Assembly: GCA_021648365.1 (NCBI GenBank)
Contig: JAKISY010000052.1
Span: 1 to 33,321 of the forward strand
Direction: 5' to 3'
DNA length: 33,321 nucleotides
Source of the DNA: Verrucomicrobiales bacterium
GTDB lineage: Bacteria > Verrucomicrobiota > Verrucomicrobiia > Verrucomicrobiales > DEV007
Both the position numbers and the translations under genes were made by a program. The notes below the pieces were generated by a model. The model was not told the origin of the DNA, ran no database searches, and saw only the letters and a list, made by a program, of their open reading frames with translations. Every line of letters starts with the position of its first letter. Position 1 is the stretch's first letter. Below are positions 1-7,747 of the stretch, one piece after another.

Positions 1-953
1 AAATACTGCCCATGCAATTTCGTAGCCATACCCTCGTCGCAGAAACTCGGGAACAAGGGTGTAAAAGATTTAAGTATACCGTGGAGTTTTGCGTCAAAAT
101 CCGCCCCAAGTGTTCCCATCGCCTTCATCAGTGAGATGTCATCTATTTCAATTCTATTATTGTTTTCCATTTGTTTCTTCCTCCATAGGTTTTCTCGAAT
201 AAATCCCAACACATGGCGACATAAAAATCGATCTGTTTCCTTCAACCCTGCGGAGGAAGTTATCAATCTGCCAATACAAAGCCACAGTTGCGTCCATGTT
301 ATACAGTTCCAAGGGGAGGTGAGTCCCTCCGGCATATTTAGAGACAAGTTATCTACTGCCAGAACAAAACCACGAATATCGGCGTCTTCGTTTAATCTTG
401 ATTGTCCGGCTAGCCAGTTGTCGTAATTAATAATCTGATTGACCTGGTCGGGTTCCAATTCAATGTCATCATCCCCGAGCTCTAGATCAATTTCGTCTTC
501 AGATTCGTCATCGGATAAAAGCTGCCTTGAACTGTAATGAAAGGAAGCTCCGGATTTTATTTCGATCGTCCACAGGCAAATAAGGTTTCCTGGATCATCT
601 GATATTTCAATACGCAGATCATCGCGCTTTGTTCCAACCGGTCCTTCGGTAATGATTCGGATTGTGTTGTCATCAGAATTTAGAAAATCTATGGATGTTC
701 TGGCTATTTCTGCCAACCAAGTAATGATCGTTTCCTTTGCTTCTTTGGAGTTCAGTAAAAGCGAGCATAGCATTTCGGCGCACTCCCGTTCTTTGGGGCG
801 ACCGATAGAGGGGTTTGGTCTCCGTATGATACGTTGGAAAATGTTATTGGCGGGGACGGGGAGATTCACGGTATCTTCCCATTCTGTCCGGCCTGTAAGG
901 GGGATGATCATTTGTGGAAGATTAATGTGTTCAATTCGGTGGGGAGTGCCCAT
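1..953 (-). CDS. PD-(D/E)XK nuclease-like protein, 3' end beyond window
   Basis: An unbroken frame of 317 codons reads from an ATG at 953 to the window's first base with no stop, so the C-terminus is missing. The residue pattern fits the PD-(D/E)XK nuclease fold: a helix with Glu60 (ECAEMLCSLLL), then Asp111/Asp112 (KRDDLRIEI), then the E-x-K pair Glu131-Ile-Lys133 in WTIEIKSGAS, then a helix QIINYDNWL resembling the Q-x-x-x-Y segment of the family. A very acidic stretch (about residues 147-170) lies between the E-x-K strand and that helix. Stand-alone proteins of this kind are often linked to DNA cleavage or phage defence, but no partner gene is visible. The start is uncertain: no SD precedes the ATG, and the frame stays open to about 1070 with TTG codons available. 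An ATG at 170 with GGAGGAAG before it is in the same frame, so it could be an internal start. Coding status is well supported; function is an inference from motifs. Confidence 0.72.
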   Translation of the reverse strand, partial: MGTPHRIEHINLPQMIIPLTGRTEWEDTVNLPVPANNIFQRIIRRPNPSIGRPKERECAEMLCSLLLNSKEAKETIITWLAEIARTSIDFLNSDDNTIRIITEGPVGTKRDDLRIEISDDPGNLICLWTIEIKSGASFHYSSRQLLSDDESEDEIDLELGDDDIELEPDQVNQIINYDNWLAGQSRLNEDADIRGFVLAVDNLSLNMPEGLTSPWNCITWTQLWLCIGRLITSSAGLKETDRFLCRHVLGFIRENLWRKKQMENNNRIEIDDISLMKAMGTLGADFDAKLHGILKSFTPLFPSFCDEGMATKLHGQY

Positions 954-969
954 CAAGCCCCAGCAATAA

Positions 970-1355
970 ACTTTTGTCAATAGAGCGTGTGAGTGCTTTC
1001 GAGAAATCCTTAGATCAAGGCGCCGTTTGCAGCGATTGAATAGAGTAGATTTTTTACAGGGGTGGAGGTCGCTATTTTATATTGCACCAGGTTTACATCC
1101 CGATGAATTTGCGAACTCGGAAGGGGGCTGGCCAGAGCATTGGAAAGTCTTCGCTCAAGAGGCTTTCCGTCGTTCCGTATTGGCTGAAGATCAGTGAGTC
1201 GGACTTGTATCCAATGGAAGCGCAGCGGGTGGCTTTGGGAGCAGGGTGAAATCTGCTTCAACTTCAACTACGAAGTCGAGGAGCGTGTGGGAGAAAGAAT
1301 GGCTCACGCAGAGACGCAGAGGAAGAGGGGGTATTTACATGGATGGACGGGCTGA
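970..1355 (+). pseudogene. Decayed gene remnant in two frames, family not recognised
   Basis: The plus strand holds two protein-like pieces in different frames. The first (970-1197, no ATG) includes GLHPDEFANSEGGWPEHW and stops with TGA. The second, in another frame from about 1200 to 1355, includes TCIQWKRSGWLWEQGEICF and FNYEVEERVGERM. Both are rich in Trp, Tyr and acidic residues and read like one soluble protein broken by a frameshift around 1195-1200. The N-terminus is missing: the frame begins right after a stop at 967-969 and close to the 5' end of the divergent gene. The 3' end runs into a CGCAGAG-type repeat, which may have replaced the natural end. I do not recognise the family. It could also be a chance open stretch, but the composition argues against this. 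Confidence 0.38.
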
Positions 1356-1632
1356 AAGGGATGGGAGGGAACTGGTGCGAGAGGAAATGGAATCGAGAGG
1401 GGAGCATAGATTGGGGTTTACGCTGCAGAGGGTAAGGAGAACACAGAGAGGAATATTTGAGGTTTGTAGGGCGGGGGGCGCTTGTCGTTTGGGATGTGGA
1501 ACAGCTTTGTAAGCTGTGGGGAGGTGGAAAAGCAGACAGGTTGAAAACCTGTGACACATTGGTGGGGATTTGTGCTTAGAGGTTTTGTGATTTGGATGTA
1601 TTTTTTTTAACTCTGCGTCTCCGCGTCTTTGG
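1305..1632. repeat. Inverted pair of 7-1-7 word repeats (CGCAGAG)
   Basis: Two copies of CGCAGAG separated by one base lie at about 1307-1321. The inverse (CGCGGAG, one base, CGCAGAG on the minus strand) lies at about 1611-1625, so the pair faces tail to tail around about 290 bases. The spacer contains the two hairpins at 1501-1552. The same spacing (7-1-7) recurs with a different word at 31561-31580. Confidence 0.6.
1501..1552. repeat. Two tandem hairpins with 3-base loops
   Basis: ACAGCTT-TGT-AAGCTGT (1501-1517) and ACAGGTT-GAA-AACCTGT (1536-1552) are perfect 7-bp stems with 3-base loops. They begin with the same four bases (ACAG) but differ after that, so both stems were kept while their sequence differs. 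They resemble other word-and-anti-word hairpins in this window (14582-14600, 17318-17332). No function is visible. Confidence 0.6.
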
Positions 1633-1801
1633 ACGCTTTGCTCGACCTTTCAGGTCGCCTGTGTTGCTTTCGGGTAGTTTCCTCCAGCTATCTCTGCTTC
1701 GTTTCGATTCACTTCGTTTCGGCTGCGTGAGGAAATCTGTGGGGCGGGGAGGCTATATGGGTCACTTTAAGCGATACTGTGCTTGAATTGCGCTCGTCCT
1801 G

Positions 1802-1830
1802 AAAAGCTGCGTCGAGCCGCAGCACTCCAA
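1802..1830. repeat. Hairpin repeat, copy 1 (GCTGCG/CGCAGC stem)
   Basis: The stem GCTGCG (1806-1811) pairs with CGCAGC (1818-1823) around TCGAGC, flanked by AAA on the left and ACTCCAA on the right. Read on the minus strand it matches the hairpin at 17305-17337, including the flanking TTGGAGTGC and GCTTT. The stems differ by a T-A to G-C pair exchange. Confidence 0.65.
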
Positions 1831-1872
1831 GGCATAGTGTGATTGAAAACTTGAGATTTTTCTACGGACCTC

Positions 1873-1897
1873 CCCGCTGGTGTCCTACCCTGGCGGG
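1873..1897. repeat. Imperfect hairpin in gap
   Basis: CCCGC (1873-1877) can pair with GCGGG (1893-1897), and the inner GGT with ACC around GTCCT. The stem is interrupted. It resembles the other hairpins of this gap but lacks a T-run, so terminator function is not supported. Confidence 0.35.
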
Positions 1898-2010
1898 TAA
1901 GGTGCTGGGGTTGTCTTGTTAGGCTGGGCAAGTTGCGGTGGACGTGGTTGGCTGCTGGCGATATAGAATGGAGGACATGGGAAAAGAGTAAGAGATGGGT
2001 TTATTGATTT

Positions 2011-2213
2011 TCACACTACACGACAAAAAATATTTAACCGCAGATGGCACAGATTTACGCAGATGTTTTATGTTTTGAAGATCATAATATATAAAACTTT
2101 CATGCAATCATCATCATTTTCTCTTTTTCTTTAATTTTAACATCTTTTTATCTGCGATTATCTGTGTAATCTGCGGTTCCTTTCTTGCTCCGGAAAAATG
2201 TCGTGTAGTGTGA
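2011..2213. repeat. Nested inverted-repeat element with 7-2-7-3-7 word arms
   Basis: The outer arms are a perfect 15-bp inverted repeat: TCACACTACACGACA at 2011-2025 and its reverse complement at 2199-2213. Inside lie two tail-to-tail arms, 2036-2064 and 2149-2178, each starting AACC on its own strand. Each carries three 7-base words (CGCAGAT, CACAGAT, CGCAGAT) with 2- and 3-base linkers. The word starts are 9 and 10 bases apart in both arms, while the linkers differ. The element ends 15 bases before the sbcD start. A related element with a different word is at about 19695-19864. Confidence 0.75.
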
Positions 2214-2228
2214 TTGGTTTTATAAAAT

Positions 2229-3422
2229 ATGAAAATTCTTCACACGGCGGATTGGCATTTGGGTCAGGGGTTCTATGAGCGGGATCGTTTGCAGGAGCAG
2301 CGGGCATTTATTGATTTTTTGTTAGACTTCATTGAGCGGGAGAAGGTGGATCTGTTGATCATCGCGGGGGATGTGTTTGATACGGCTAATCCTGCGCGGG
2401 CGGCGGAGCAGCTGTATTATGATTTCATCGCGAGACTGTGCGCTTTGCGTCATTGTGAGCTGGTGGTGGTGGGGGGGAATCACGATTCGGCGGCGCATCT
2501 GGAGGCGCCTAAGCGTCTTTTGAAAAGTTTGCGGGTGCATGTGGTGGGTTCGCTGCCGGAGGATCTTTCGCAGGCGGTGTTGCGTTTTGAGTGTGGGGGT
2601 AGGCGTTTGTGTGTGGCGGCGATCCCGTTTTTGCGCGATCGCGATGTGCGGCGGGCGGTGGAGGGGGAGAGTTTTGATGAGATGGAGGCGCGCACCAAGG
2701 CGGGCATTGCGCGGGTGTATAAGGATATGGCAGAGCTGGTGCTGGCGGATAAGCGGGAGGGGGAGATCCTTTTGGCGACGGGGCATCTGACGGCGGTGGG
2801 GGGGCGGCTCTCGGACAGTGAGCGCAGTGTGCATATTGGCAATTTGGGGAGTATCGGGGCGCAGCAGCTGAGTCCGGGTTTTGACTATGTGGCGCTGGGG
2901 CATCTGCATCATCCGCAGGTGGTGGGTGGGGATGAGTGCATCCGCTATTCGGGCAGTCCGATTCCGTTGAGCTTTTCTGAGTCGTTGGAGAAGCAGATGC
3001 GTTTGTTGACGATCACTGAGGAGAATCAACTGGAGCAGCAAGCGGTGAAGGTTCCTTTGGCGCGTCGCTTGATTCGTATGGCGGGCAGTTTGGATGAGGT
3101 GCTGGCGGAAATAGCCGAGTTGAAGATAGGGAAGGAGGAGTTGTGTCCGTGGATCGAGGTGATGTTGAGTGAGGGGGAGGTGAATCCGTCGATCAATGAT
3201 CAGATTCGTGAGGCGGCGGCGAAACAGGGGGCGGAGGTTTGTAAGGTGAGCCGGAAGGGTAGCGTGGCGCGATTGGATCCGGTGGATGGGGAAGTGGTGA
3301 AGTCGATCAATGAGTGGAAACCGGAGGCGGTGTTTGCGCAGCGGATTGAGAATTATGAGGGGGATGTGGATAAAAAAACGCTGACGCAGTGTTTTCAGCA
3401 TGTGCTGGATGAGGTGGGGTGA
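2229..3422 (+). CDS. sbcD: Exonuclease SbcCD, subunit D (Mre11-type nuclease)
   Basis: This is the metallophosphatase subunit of the SbcCD complex, which cuts hairpins and processes blocked DNA ends together with SbcC. The phosphoesterase motifs are in order: Asp8-x-His10 in HTADWHLG, GDVFD at 47-51, GNHD at 83-86, then TGHL and GHLHHP near the middle, which together supply the metal ligands. The length of 397 residues is normal for the family, and the C-terminal third is the capping and SbcC-binding part. sbcC follows in the same direction after about 97 bases, so the pair is probably co-transcribed. The ATG at 2229 has no evident SD, but MKILHTADWH is the standard N-terminus of the family, which fixes the start. 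Confidence 0.96.
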   Translation: MKILHTADWHLGQGFYERDRLQEQRAFIDFLLDFIEREKVDLLIIAGDVFDTANPARAAEQLYYDFIARLCALRHCELVVVGGNHDSAAHLEAPKRLLKSLRVHVVGSLPEDLSQAVLRFECGGRRLCVAAIPFLRDRDVRRAVEGESFDEMEARTKAGIARVYKDMAELVLADKREGEILLATGHLTAVGGRLSDSERSVHIGNLGSIGAQQLSPGFDYVALGHLHHPQVVGGDECIRYSGSPIPLSFSESLEKQMRLLTITEENQLEQQAVKVPLARRLIRMAGSLDEVLAEIAELKIGKEELCPWIEVMLSEGEVNPSINDQIREAAAKQGAEVCKVSRKGSVARLDPVDGEVVKSINEWKPEAVFAQRIENYEGDVDKKTLTQCFQHVLDEVG

Positions 3423-3423
3423 A

Positions 3424-3494
3424 GAATTATGAATTATGAATTATGAATATGAATGATGAATGATGAATGATGAATGAAGAATGAAGAATTATGA
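3424..3494. repeat. Tandem GAATTAT/GAATGAT heptamers between sbcD and sbcC
   Basis: The intra-operon gap is almost wholly built from short tandem units: GAATTAT about three times, then GAATGAT about four times, then GAATGAA variants and a last GAATTATGA. The unit is mostly 7 bases, so unit number can change without reaching either gene. A similar GGAATTA array sits between atpG and atpD. Confidence 0.75.
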
Positions 3495-3519
3495 GGGGAT
3501 TGATGATTGAAGAAGTGTG

Positions 3520-6500
3520 ATGAAAATTTTGAAGTTAAAGTTTGAGAATCTGAATTCGTTGAAGGGCGAACATGAGATTAATTTTGAGGACGGGCTGTTG
3601 GCTGAGGCGGGGATCTTTTCGATCACGGGACCGACGGGGGCGGGTAAGAGTACCATACTGGATGCGATGACTTTGGCTTTGTTTGGCAAGGCGGCGCGCT
3701 ATGAGAATGAGCGTAGCCCTGAACAGGTGATGACACGTGGCACGGGGGAATGTTCTGCGGAGGTGGTATTTGAGTGCGCTAAGGGGCGTCATGTGGCGAC
3801 GTGGAGCTTGGCGAGGGCGCGCAAAAAGGCGGATGGTAAGATGCAGTCGGCTAAGCGGCAAATAGCGAAAGCGGAGGCGGAGGGTGGTGAGATCTTGGCG
3901 GAGAAGGTAAGGGAGGTGGATGATGAGGTTGAGCAACTGACAGGTTTGGATTATGAGCGTTTTTTGCGTTCGGTGCTGTTGGCGCAGGGGAAGTTCAAGG
4001 AGTTCCTCGACGCGAGTGATAAGGATCGAGGTGAGCTGCTGGAGAAGATCACGGGGACGGAAATTTATTCTCAGATCAGTAAGAAGACTTATGAGATTGT
4101 AAGGGAAAAAGAGGGCGAGGTGGAGGATTTGAAAAGGGCTTTGCAGGGTGTGCAAGTAATGGACGAGCAGGAGTTGCTTGAGCTGAAGCGGGAGCAGGGT
4201 GATAAAAATGAGACTTTGCAGGTTTTGGGAAAATCGCGCTCGGGTTTGGTGAAGAAGTTGGATGCTTCGTTGGATTATATAAAAAATAGTAAGGAGTTGG
4301 CGGGTTTGCAGGAGAGCTTGAAGCAGTGGGCGGTGGATGATGAGAATTTTGCGGATCAACTGGAGGCGATGCGCCATCATCAGCAGACTCTTCCGCTTCA
4401 GCCTGTGGTGGGGAAATGGGAAGGACAAGTGACGGAGTTGAAAAAGGTGGTGCGGGAGTTGGGTGATTTGTCAAAACGCCAGGGGGTAAAGCGTGGTGAG
4501 ACGGCTGGGGTTTTGTTGGCAACGGGGGGTCATGTGGGCGCTTTGATTAAGGCTGGGCTGGCGGATGTGGAAAAAAATGAGGGGGATTTGAATCAGCAGA
4601 AAGAAGAGCTGGATTCGATCGCTGGGTGGCTGGAGCAACATGGGGCGGATCAAGTGCTTGGTGAATTGTTGGAGTCTTTGCGTCCACTGGGTGAGTCACT
4701 ACGCACGAAGGCTGGCAAGCTGACGCATGACCAAAAGCGTTTGCAGGATTTGGTGGCAGAGGGGGAAAGGGCGGAGGGGGAAAGGCAAAAGGCGACTGAG
4801 GAGAAATCTAAGTTGGCGGAGGCGTTGAAGTCTGCCGCGCAAGCTAAGTCTGAGGCGGTGCAGGCGTTTGGCGGTCTAGCGGGGCAACGCACGATGGGGC
4901 AGTGGCGGCAGTGGGCAGGTGATCAAGGGGAGGCGGTGCAGCGGGCGAAGCAGGTGGCGTCGCTGCGTGAGTCGTGGCAGAAGAAGGTGGTGGAGTTGGG
5001 GCGGAGCCAAGAGGCTTGTCCTGCTTTAGAAAAAAAAGCCCAACAGGCTGAGCTGGATTACGAGAGTGGTAAGGTGGACTTGAAGGGGGCGGAGGAGATT
5101 TTGGCGGATAAGCAGAAGTTACTGGATCAGGCGATCAAAATTGCTTCGCTGGAGCAGCATCGTGCTGAGTTGAAAGATGGCGAGGCATGTCCTTTGTGCG
5201 GATCGCAGCAGCACCCGTTTGCGGAGCAGGATTTGGGCGGTGAAAATAAGGATCGCCTAGTTCGGGATGAGCAACAAAAGAAGGTGGCTGAGCTGCGGGA
5301 TCAACTGGATCAGTTAGCGTCGCAGGCGGTGGTGATGGCTAAGGATCTCAAGCATGCCAAACAAAAGGTGGAGCAGTTGCAGGGAGAGGTGAAGCATCAT
5401 TTGGCTTTGTTTGAGATGGAAGCGGGGAAAGTGGGCTATCAGGACACGGCGGACGATGAGTCGGGTTTTGAGCGGTGGTGCCTTTTGCAACAAAAGGGCA
5501 AGGCGGATGCGCAGCAGAAGATGGAGCAGCTGGAGCTTTTGGAAATCGCGAGCAGTGAGGCGAGCAGGGCTTTTGATCGGGTGGAAGGCCAGATGCAGGT
5601 ATGGGAGGAGAAGTGGAAGGCCTTGGAGCTGGCAAAAAACAAAAGGCTTGCGGATCAGGAGAGTTTGCAGACTGAGATCAAGGGGCTTGAAGATACGCTT
5701 ACTCAACTGATAGGGGAGTTCAATGGGGTGTTGGGGGATGCTGGTGATGGCATTGTTTCTGTGGCTGAAACTTCGGCTTGTTGCGCGGCATTGCAGCAAA
5801 GGCAAGCGGAGTATGAGCGGCGCAGTCGTCAACTGGAACAGGGGCAAAATAAGCTGAAGGATTTGAAGCGTGAGCAGGCATCGCTGGCTGAGCAGCTGGA
5901 ACGGTTGAAGCGGGAGCAGCAGCATTGGCAAAGTGCCTTACAGGATTTAGGGGATCTGGATTTGGATGTGGTGCGGGAGAGGGCTGCGGTGGAAGTGGAC
6001 AGTGATGAGGCGGTGCGACGTCGTGCGGGGGAGCAGGTGGTGCAAGAGCTGGCTGAGTTGTCGGTTTTGTTGGAACAAAAGAGTGAGGAGGAATTACGGA
6101 GGAAGCAGCAGGTGGTGAACTGTGAGGCGGACTTGCAGCAGGCTTTGGGTGATTCGCCTTTTGCGGCGATTGAGGATTGGCAGGCGGCTCGTTTGAGTGA
6201 GCAGCGTTTGACGGAGATCCAGCAGCAAAAACAGGAGCTGGCTCATCGTAACTCAACCTTGCAGGGGCAAATGCAGCAGGTGGAAAAGACTTTGGCTGAG
6301 TTGGAGTCGGTGCAACGGGTGGAAGAGGGGGCGGTGCCGGCTTTGCAGGATGAGATCACGGTTTTGTCTGAGCGGATCAGTGAGATGCAGCAGCGCCTGG
6401 GGAAAATCAATTTGTTACTGGAGCAGGACGAACAAGCGCGCAAGGATCAGGCGGGACAGCTGGCGAAGATTGAGGATTTGGAAAAAGAACAGCGCCCTTG

Positions 6501-7020
6501 GCGAGAGCTCAATGATCTGATCGGTAAGGCGGATGGGTCTAAGTTTTCCAAATACGCTCAAGGGCTGACTTTGGCGCAGTTGTTGTTATTGGCGAATGTT
6601 CATTTGCGGGAGATCAATGATCGTTATCAGATTGAGCGTATGGCTTCGGATGGGGGCGGCGGGGAGGAGTCCTTGGGCTTACAGATTGTGGATCTATATC
6701 AGGGGGATGCGATTCGTCCGATCCGCAGTTTGTCGGGTGGGGAGTCGTTTTTGATCAGCTTGGCGCTGGCGCTGGGGCTTTCTGATCTGGCGGGCAGTGA
6801 TACTCGGATTGAGAGTTTGTTCATCGATGAGGGTTTTGGCACGCTGGATGCGGAGACGCTCGATATGGCTTTGGCGGCTTTGGAAAATCTGCGGGTGGGG
6901 AATCGCACGATCGGAATCATCTCGCATGTCGATGCGCTCAAGCAGCGAATCAGTGCGCAGATTCAGGTGACGAAGACCAGTAATGGTTTTGGCAGACTAG
7001 AGGTGGTGAATGCGGGTTAA
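3520..7020 (+). CDS. sbcC: Exonuclease SbcCD, subunit C (Rad50-type ATPase)
   Basis: This is the SMC-like ATPase partner of SbcD; ATP binding and the long coiled-coil arms control access of the nuclease to DNA ends. The ATP head has Walker A GPTGAGKST near residue 37 (counted from the ATG at 3520), the ABC signature LSGGES near 1071, and Walker B LFIDEGFGTLD near 1100-1110. Between the head parts run two Gln/Glu/Lys-rich coiled coils joined by a zinc hook, Cys-Pro-Leu-Cys near residue 557. The length of 1166 residues is somewhat above the roughly 1050 typical of E. coli SbcC. A GTG three bases upstream is in frame, but ATG at 3520 gives the usual MKILKLKFENLNS start. The gene lies directly after sbcD. 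Confidence 0.96.
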   Translation: MKILKLKFENLNSLKGEHEINFEDGLLAEAGIFSITGPTGAGKSTILDAMTLALFGKAARYENERSPEQVMTRGTGECSAEVVFECAKGRHVATWSLARARKKADGKMQSAKRQIAKAEAEGGEILAEKVREVDDEVEQLTGLDYERFLRSVLLAQGKFKEFLDASDKDRGELLEKITGTEIYSQISKKTYEIVREKEGEVEDLKRALQGVQVMDEQELLELKREQGDKNETLQVLGKSRSGLVKKLDASLDYIKNSKELAGLQESLKQWAVDDENFADQLEAMRHHQQTLPLQPVVGKWEGQVTELKKVVRELGDLSKRQGVKRGETAGVLLATGGHVGALIKAGLADVEKNEGDLNQQKEELDSIAGWLEQHGADQVLGELLESLRPLGESLRTKAGKLTHDQKRLQDLVAEGERAEGERQKATEEKSKLAEALKSAAQAKSEAVQAFGGLAGQRTMGQWRQWAGDQGEAVQRAKQVASLRESWQKKVVELGRSQEACPALEKKAQQAELDYESGKVDLKGAEEILADKQKLLDQAIKIASLEQHRAELKDGEACPLCGSQQHPFAEQDLGGENKDRLVRDEQQKKVAELRDQLDQLASQAVVMAKDLKHAKQKVEQLQGEVKHHLALFEMEAGKVGYQDTADDESGFERWCLLQQKGKADAQQKMEQLELLEIASSEASRAFDRVEGQMQVWEEKWKALELAKNKRLADQESLQTEIKGLEDTLTQLIGEFNGVLGDAGDGIVSVAETSACCAALQQRQAEYERRSRQLEQGQNKLKDLKREQASLAEQLERLKREQQHWQSALQDLGDLDLDVVRERAAVEVDSDEAVRRRAGEQVVQELAELSVLLEQKSEEELRRKQQVVNCEADLQQALGDSPFAAIEDWQAARLSEQRLTEIQQQKQELAHRNSTLQGQMQQVEKTLAELESVQRVEEGAVPALQDEITVLSERISEMQQRLGKINLLLEQDEQARKDQAGQLAKIEDLEKEQRPWRELNDLIGKADGSKFSKYAQGLTLAQLLLLANVHLREINDRYQIERMASDGGGGEESLGLQIVDLYQGDAIRPIRSLSGGESFLISLALALGLSDLAGSDTRIESLFIDEGFGTLDAETLDMALAALENLRVGNRTIGIISHVDALKQRISAQIQVTKTSNGFGRLEVVNAG

Positions 7021-7084
7021 CTTGTTTGCCATAAAAGGCTATGAACCAGAGCTGATGGCTGGGTGGGGTGGCAGGCTTGATGCT

Positions 7085-7127
7085 TGAAGGATTGCCTCGC
7101 AAAGGTCGCCAAGTATCGCAAAGGGAA
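7085..7127. repeat. CGCAAAG word repeat, copy 1 (7-2-7-3-7)
   Basis: The words CGCAAAG, CGCCAAG and CGCAAAG have 2- and 3-base linkers, with starts 9 and 10 bases apart. A second copy lies at 17249-17292, shares the preceding TTGAAGGATT, and differs by only a few bases. Both copies begin shortly after a plus-strand gene stops (sbcC here, the lipoprotein there). Confidence 0.7.
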
Positions 7128-7245
7128 AAAGTACTGGGCAGAAAATTGGGCGGAAGGGGTGATTTGAAATCCAGCAAACTTCTGATGAACGGTGAAAACG
7201 ATTTAAAAAACGTAACTATTCAGATAGTTCGAAGGTAATAGGAAA

Positions 7246-7264
7246 GGCAGCCGAAGCGACTGCC
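7246..7264. repeat. GGCAG/CTGCC hairpin
   Basis: GGCAG (7246-7250) pairs with CTGCC (7260-7264) around a 9-base loop. It has no T-run, so it is probably one more intergenic hairpin rather than a terminator. Confidence 0.4.
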
Positions 7265-7278
7265 CTACAATTTTAGAA

Positions 7279-7395
7279 CACCGGACACGCTCGGGAAAAG
7301 TGTTGTTGGAATAGGGTTAACTGAATTTGATCGCTAAGCTAAAAGTGATACCGAAATCAAGAAAACACGGATTGCCAATCCATGCCACATGCTGA
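7279..7395. repeat. Dispersed intergenic repeat, copy 1 (GATACCGAA family)
   Basis: The copy begins ACCGGACACG, continues with GTGTTGTTGGAAT, and contains AAAAGTGATACCGAA followed by GGATTGCCAATCCATGCCAC. The first half matches 19616-19695, and the second half matches about 19864-19915 (AAAAGCGATACCGAA, then GGATTACCAATCCATTCCAC). Other parts have drifted. The function is unknown. Confidence 0.65.
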
Positions 7396-7627
7396 GGTTA
7401 AGGGGTAAAGTCTTAAAACGCTGTGAACGTAAGCTCAAAGCTGATTTTATGCTGGCGATCATAAGTTTGATCAACAGATGTGGGATGATGCTTTTGACTG
7501 GTTTGATGGGTGGTTGAAAAGACGGTGAATGGTCTTTGTGGTCGGCTGGATTTTGATCTGCGGTGTTGGTGGGCGAAGCTCGATTTCATATGGACTGAGT
7601 CGATGTCAATGCAACGAACGGGGGGGC

Positions 7628-7680
7628 TTGTGAAATTTTTCACAAAATAACCTTGCGGTTTTTTTTAGGAAGCATATAAG
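7628..7680 (+). promoter_or_regulatory. CRP/FNR-type palindrome and promoter of the atp operon
   Basis: A perfect inverted repeat TTGTGAAA-TT-TTTCACAA lies at 7628-7645. It contains TGTGA-N6-TCACA, the exact half-site spacing bound by CRP-family regulators in other bacteria. Just downstream is TTGCGG (7653-7658), then 16 bases, then TATAAG (7675-7680), a plausible sigma70-like pair. The leader to atpB would be about 60 bases. The palindrome centre would be near -50 relative to the predicted start. The palindrome is seen directly; the regulator and the promoter are inferred. Confidence 0.5.
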
Positions 7681-7747
7681 AAGCGATGCGTTGCTGATTT
7701 TGGCAAAAGTTTAAGATTAGCGCGCCTATTCATTTTTTGTTTTTTCG

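Larger units (their letters stand above)
1356..2228. other. Long non-coding gap rich in hairpins and repeats
   Basis: No convincing gene is seen in these 870 bases; the open frames on both strands are low-complexity and overlap hairpins. It holds the word repeat arm at 1611-1632, hairpins at 1501-1552, 1806-1823 and 1873-1897, and the nested inverted element at 2011-2213. The last 15 bases before sbcD are AT-rich with no clear SD. Any sbcD promoter would have to lie inside or beside the nested element. Confidence 0.7.
7021..7747. other. Gap between sbcC and the ATP synthase operon
   Basis: No gene is supported in these 727 bases. It contains a word repeat (7085-7127), a 6-bp hairpin AACTAT-TCAG-ATAGTT (7214-7229), a GGCAG/CTGCC hairpin (7246-7264), a dispersed repeat (7279-7395), and a promoter-like region with a palindrome at 7628-7680. 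No classical terminator with a T-run is seen after sbcC. No atpI-like small membrane protein was found before atpB. Confidence 0.7.

Noticed and set aside
1264..1557. Minus-strand frame of 97 codons
   Set aside because: It is Pro/Ser-rich, spans the word repeat and hairpins, and has no SD or recognisable domain.
2322..3401. Long minus-strand frame of 359 codons under sbcD
   Set aside because: It is the shadow of sbcD; the protein is Arg/His/Gln-rich with no domain, while sbcD keeps every catalytic motif.
3424..3494. Tandem heptamers considered as a CRISPR array
   Set aside because: Units are 7 bases with no spacers, so this is a simple tandem repeat.
7413..7643. Minus-strand frame of 76 codons before atpB
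   Set aside because: It starts inside the palindrome next to the promoter-like site, has a low-complexity His/Ser/Thr-rich product, and no SD.
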